Shown: positions 6,130-7,211 of the stretch, in pieces
Layout: each line of letters starts with the position of its first letter
Position numbering within the stretch: position 1 is the stretch's first letter
From: Pseudomonadota bacterium
Lineage (GTDB): Bacteria > Pseudomonadota > Gammaproteobacteria > Arenicellales > Arenicellaceae
NCBI GenBank assembly: GCA_018660405.1
Contig: JABJKL010000235.1
Span: forward strand, 1-7,211
Direction: 5' to 3'
Length of the DNA stretch: 7,211 nt
Notes under the pieces: generated by a model
Told to the model about the DNA's origin: nothing
The model's input: the letters and a program-made list of their open reading frames with translations, nothing else
Databases searched by the model: none
Translations under genes and position numbers: made by a program

Positions 6130-6729
6130 ATGCAGATCAATATGGATTGGTTAAACGAGCTGCAAAATGTTGATATTAATGACCCGTCCTCTTGGTCTAT
6201 CGGTTTCAAGGCCATTATAGCCTTTGTTGTGTCTATTTTGATTTTGGCCGCAGGTTATTACTTAATTATTAAAGATCAGGGTCTGGAATTGGAGCAAGCC
6301 AGAGCAGAAGAGCAAACGCTTAAAGCCACTTTTTTGGATAAAAAGGCACTCGCGGTTAATCTGGAATCCTACAAGTTACAGATGGTGGAGGCGGAAGAAA
6401 CTTTTGGTGTTCTCCTTAAGCAGTTGCCGAACCAAACCGAGGTGCCGGACTTGCTGATTGATATTACTCAGGCTGGTTTGGCGCGCGGCCTAAAATTTGA
6501 TCGATTTAAGCCCGAGGAGGTGATGAATCACGATTACTACGCAGAAATGCCGGTGAGCATTACGGTTACCGGCGCTTACCACCAAATTGCTGAGTTTGTT
6601 AGTGATATCGCAGCACTGCCACGAATCATTGTTTTGATAGATACTTTTAAGCTTACTCGCAGCGATCCAGAATCCGGCGTACTGCGAATGGTTGCAGTTA
6701 CCAAAACTTACCATTATTTGGAGGAGTGA
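6130..6729 (+). CDS. pilO: Type IV pilus assembly protein PilO
   Basis: PilO is a bitopic inner-membrane protein that dimerises with PilN through a periplasmic ferredoxin-like domain and helps align the PilMNOP complex with the secretin. The 199 residues show a short cytoplasmic tail with the VDINDPSSW region (14-22), one membrane segment (about 27-47), a periplasmic coiled coil (about 50-95, ending EAEETFGVLLKQLP) and the globular domain (about 100-199) with TEVPDLLIDIT, VTGAYHQIAEFVSDIAALPRI and the C-terminal KTYHYLEE. All of these match the family in order and length. GGAG at 6119-6122, overlapping the end of pilN, sits 7 bases before the ATG. The gap to pilN is 4 bases, so translation is probably coupled: ribosomes that end at the short pilN frame (5827-5829) would not reach it. 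It overlaps pilP by one base. Confidence 0.95.
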   Translation: MQINMDWLNELQNVDINDPSSWSIGFKAIIAFVVSILILAAGYYLIIKDQGLELEQARAEEQTLKATFLDKKALAVNLESYKLQMVEAEETFGVLLKQLPNQTEVPDLLIDITQAGLARGLKFDRFKPEEVMNHDYYAEMPVSITVTGAYHQIAEFVSDIAALPRIIVLIDTFKLTRSDPESGVLRMVAVTKTYHYLEE

Positions 6730-7211
6730 TGAGCTTACGATCGCGATCCCACAGGTTTGCCCATTTGGCCAGAAGATGGATTTTGTTGGCCGTTATGGGC
6801 GCGCTGAGCGCTTGCGGTGAGGTAAATACGTCTGATCTGGTCGACTTTGTTGAAGCCGCGCATAGAGATAGCAAGCCAGAAATTGAACCTTTGCCAGAAA
6901 TTCGCTTGTATGAAAAATTTGTTTATTCAGCCAGTGCTTTGCCGGATCCGTTTGCGGTTCTAAATCTATTGCCCGGCGATGACGGCCCATTCGGCAGCGG
7001 CATAAGCCCAGATACTAATCGCCGGCAAGAGCCTCTCGAAAAATATTCTTTAGATGAACTCCTGCTGGTAGGATCGATACAACGTAATGGTGAGATCTGG
7101 GCCATCGTTAGGGCACCGGATGGAACGGTGCACAGAATAACTAATGGTAACTACTTGGGGATGAATTTCGGGCGCGTGGTCAATGTTGCGAATTACCGGG
7201 TAGAGCTGAAA
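6729..7211 (+). CDS. pilP: Type IV pilus lipoprotein PilP, 3' end cut by window edge
   Basis: PilP is an inner-membrane lipoprotein that connects the PilN-PilO pair to the N-terminal domains of the PilQ secretin. The visible 161 residues have no stop. A basic N-terminus (RSRSHRF, RR at 15-16) and a hydrophobic stretch precede the lipobox LSAC, with the lipidated cysteine at residue 29. Relatives are anchored in the same way. A linker follows, then YEKFVYSASALPDPF (61-75), and then the beta-sandwich HR domain from about residue 105: YSLDELLLVGSI, GEIWAIVRAPDGTVHRI and NGNYLGMNFGRV, all family hallmarks. About 15-25 residues should be missing. The ATG overlaps the pilO TGA as TGATG, with GGAGG at 6720-6724 just upstream, which fits translational coupling. 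pilQ is expected next. Confidence 0.95.
   Translation, partial: MSLRSRSHRFAHLARRWILLAVMGALSACGEVNTSDLVDFVEAAHRDSKPEIEPLPEIRLYEKFVYSASALPDPFAVLNLLPGDDGPFGSGISPDTNRRQEPLEKYSLDELLLVGSIQRNGEIWAIVRAPDGTVHRITNGNYLGMNFGRVVNVANYRVELK

Noticed and set aside
6742..6780. Arg-Arg in the PilP signal sequence as a Tat signal
   Set aside because: The pair lacks the SRRxFLK context, and the lipobox LSAC with a short hydrophobic core fits ordinary Sec lipoprotein export.

Overview
The window looks like a chromosomal segment of a gammaproteobacterium. The main clue is a class A penicillin-binding protein gene (mrcA/ponA type) transcribed divergently from a type IV pilus alignment operon (pilM-pilN-pilO-pilP), an arrangement conserved in Pseudomonas and relatives. 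The protein sequences, moderate base composition and many ATA/TTA codons would suit a marine or environmental member near Cellvibrionales/Pseudomonadales, but genus cannot be settled from the sequence alone.

Layout: (1) 1-748, the C-terminal two thirds of an IS30-family transposase with an intact DDE triad, cut by the window edge; the right end of the element should lie shortly after the stop. (2) 846-1454, minus strand, a beta-class-like glutathione S-transferase gene, tail to tail with the transposase. (3) 1548-4343, minus strand, a full-length PBP1A with all glycosyltransferase and transpeptidase motifs, an unusual acidic low-complexity insertion between the SxN and KTG motifs, and an N-terminal cytoplasmic tail whose coding sequence holds a strong inverted repeat. 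(4) 4344-4439, an AT-rich divergent intergenic region with a perfect -10 hexamer facing pilM. (5) 4440-7211, pilM, pilN, pilO and the start of pilP, tightly packed (14-nt overlap, 4-nt gap, 1-nt overlap), with pilQ expected beyond the edge.

How the genes fit together: PilM is a cytoplasmic actin-like ring protein. It binds the N-terminal tail of PilN; PilN and PilO are bitopic inner-membrane proteins that pair in the periplasm; lipoprotein PilP links them to the outer-membrane secretin PilQ. PBP1A makes the peptidoglycan that this trans-envelope machine must cross.

The most notable observation is in pilN. Its reading frame is split at codon 78 exactly at an in-phase A AAA AAG heptamer, the same slippery sequence used for programmed -1 frameshifting in E. 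coli dnaX. A -1 shift there rebuilds a normal 185-residue PilN, while no shift gives an 86-residue membrane-anchored fragment that keeps the PilM-binding tail. A homopolymer sequencing error or a recent single-base deletion would look the same, so this is a candidate for checking and not an established mechanism.
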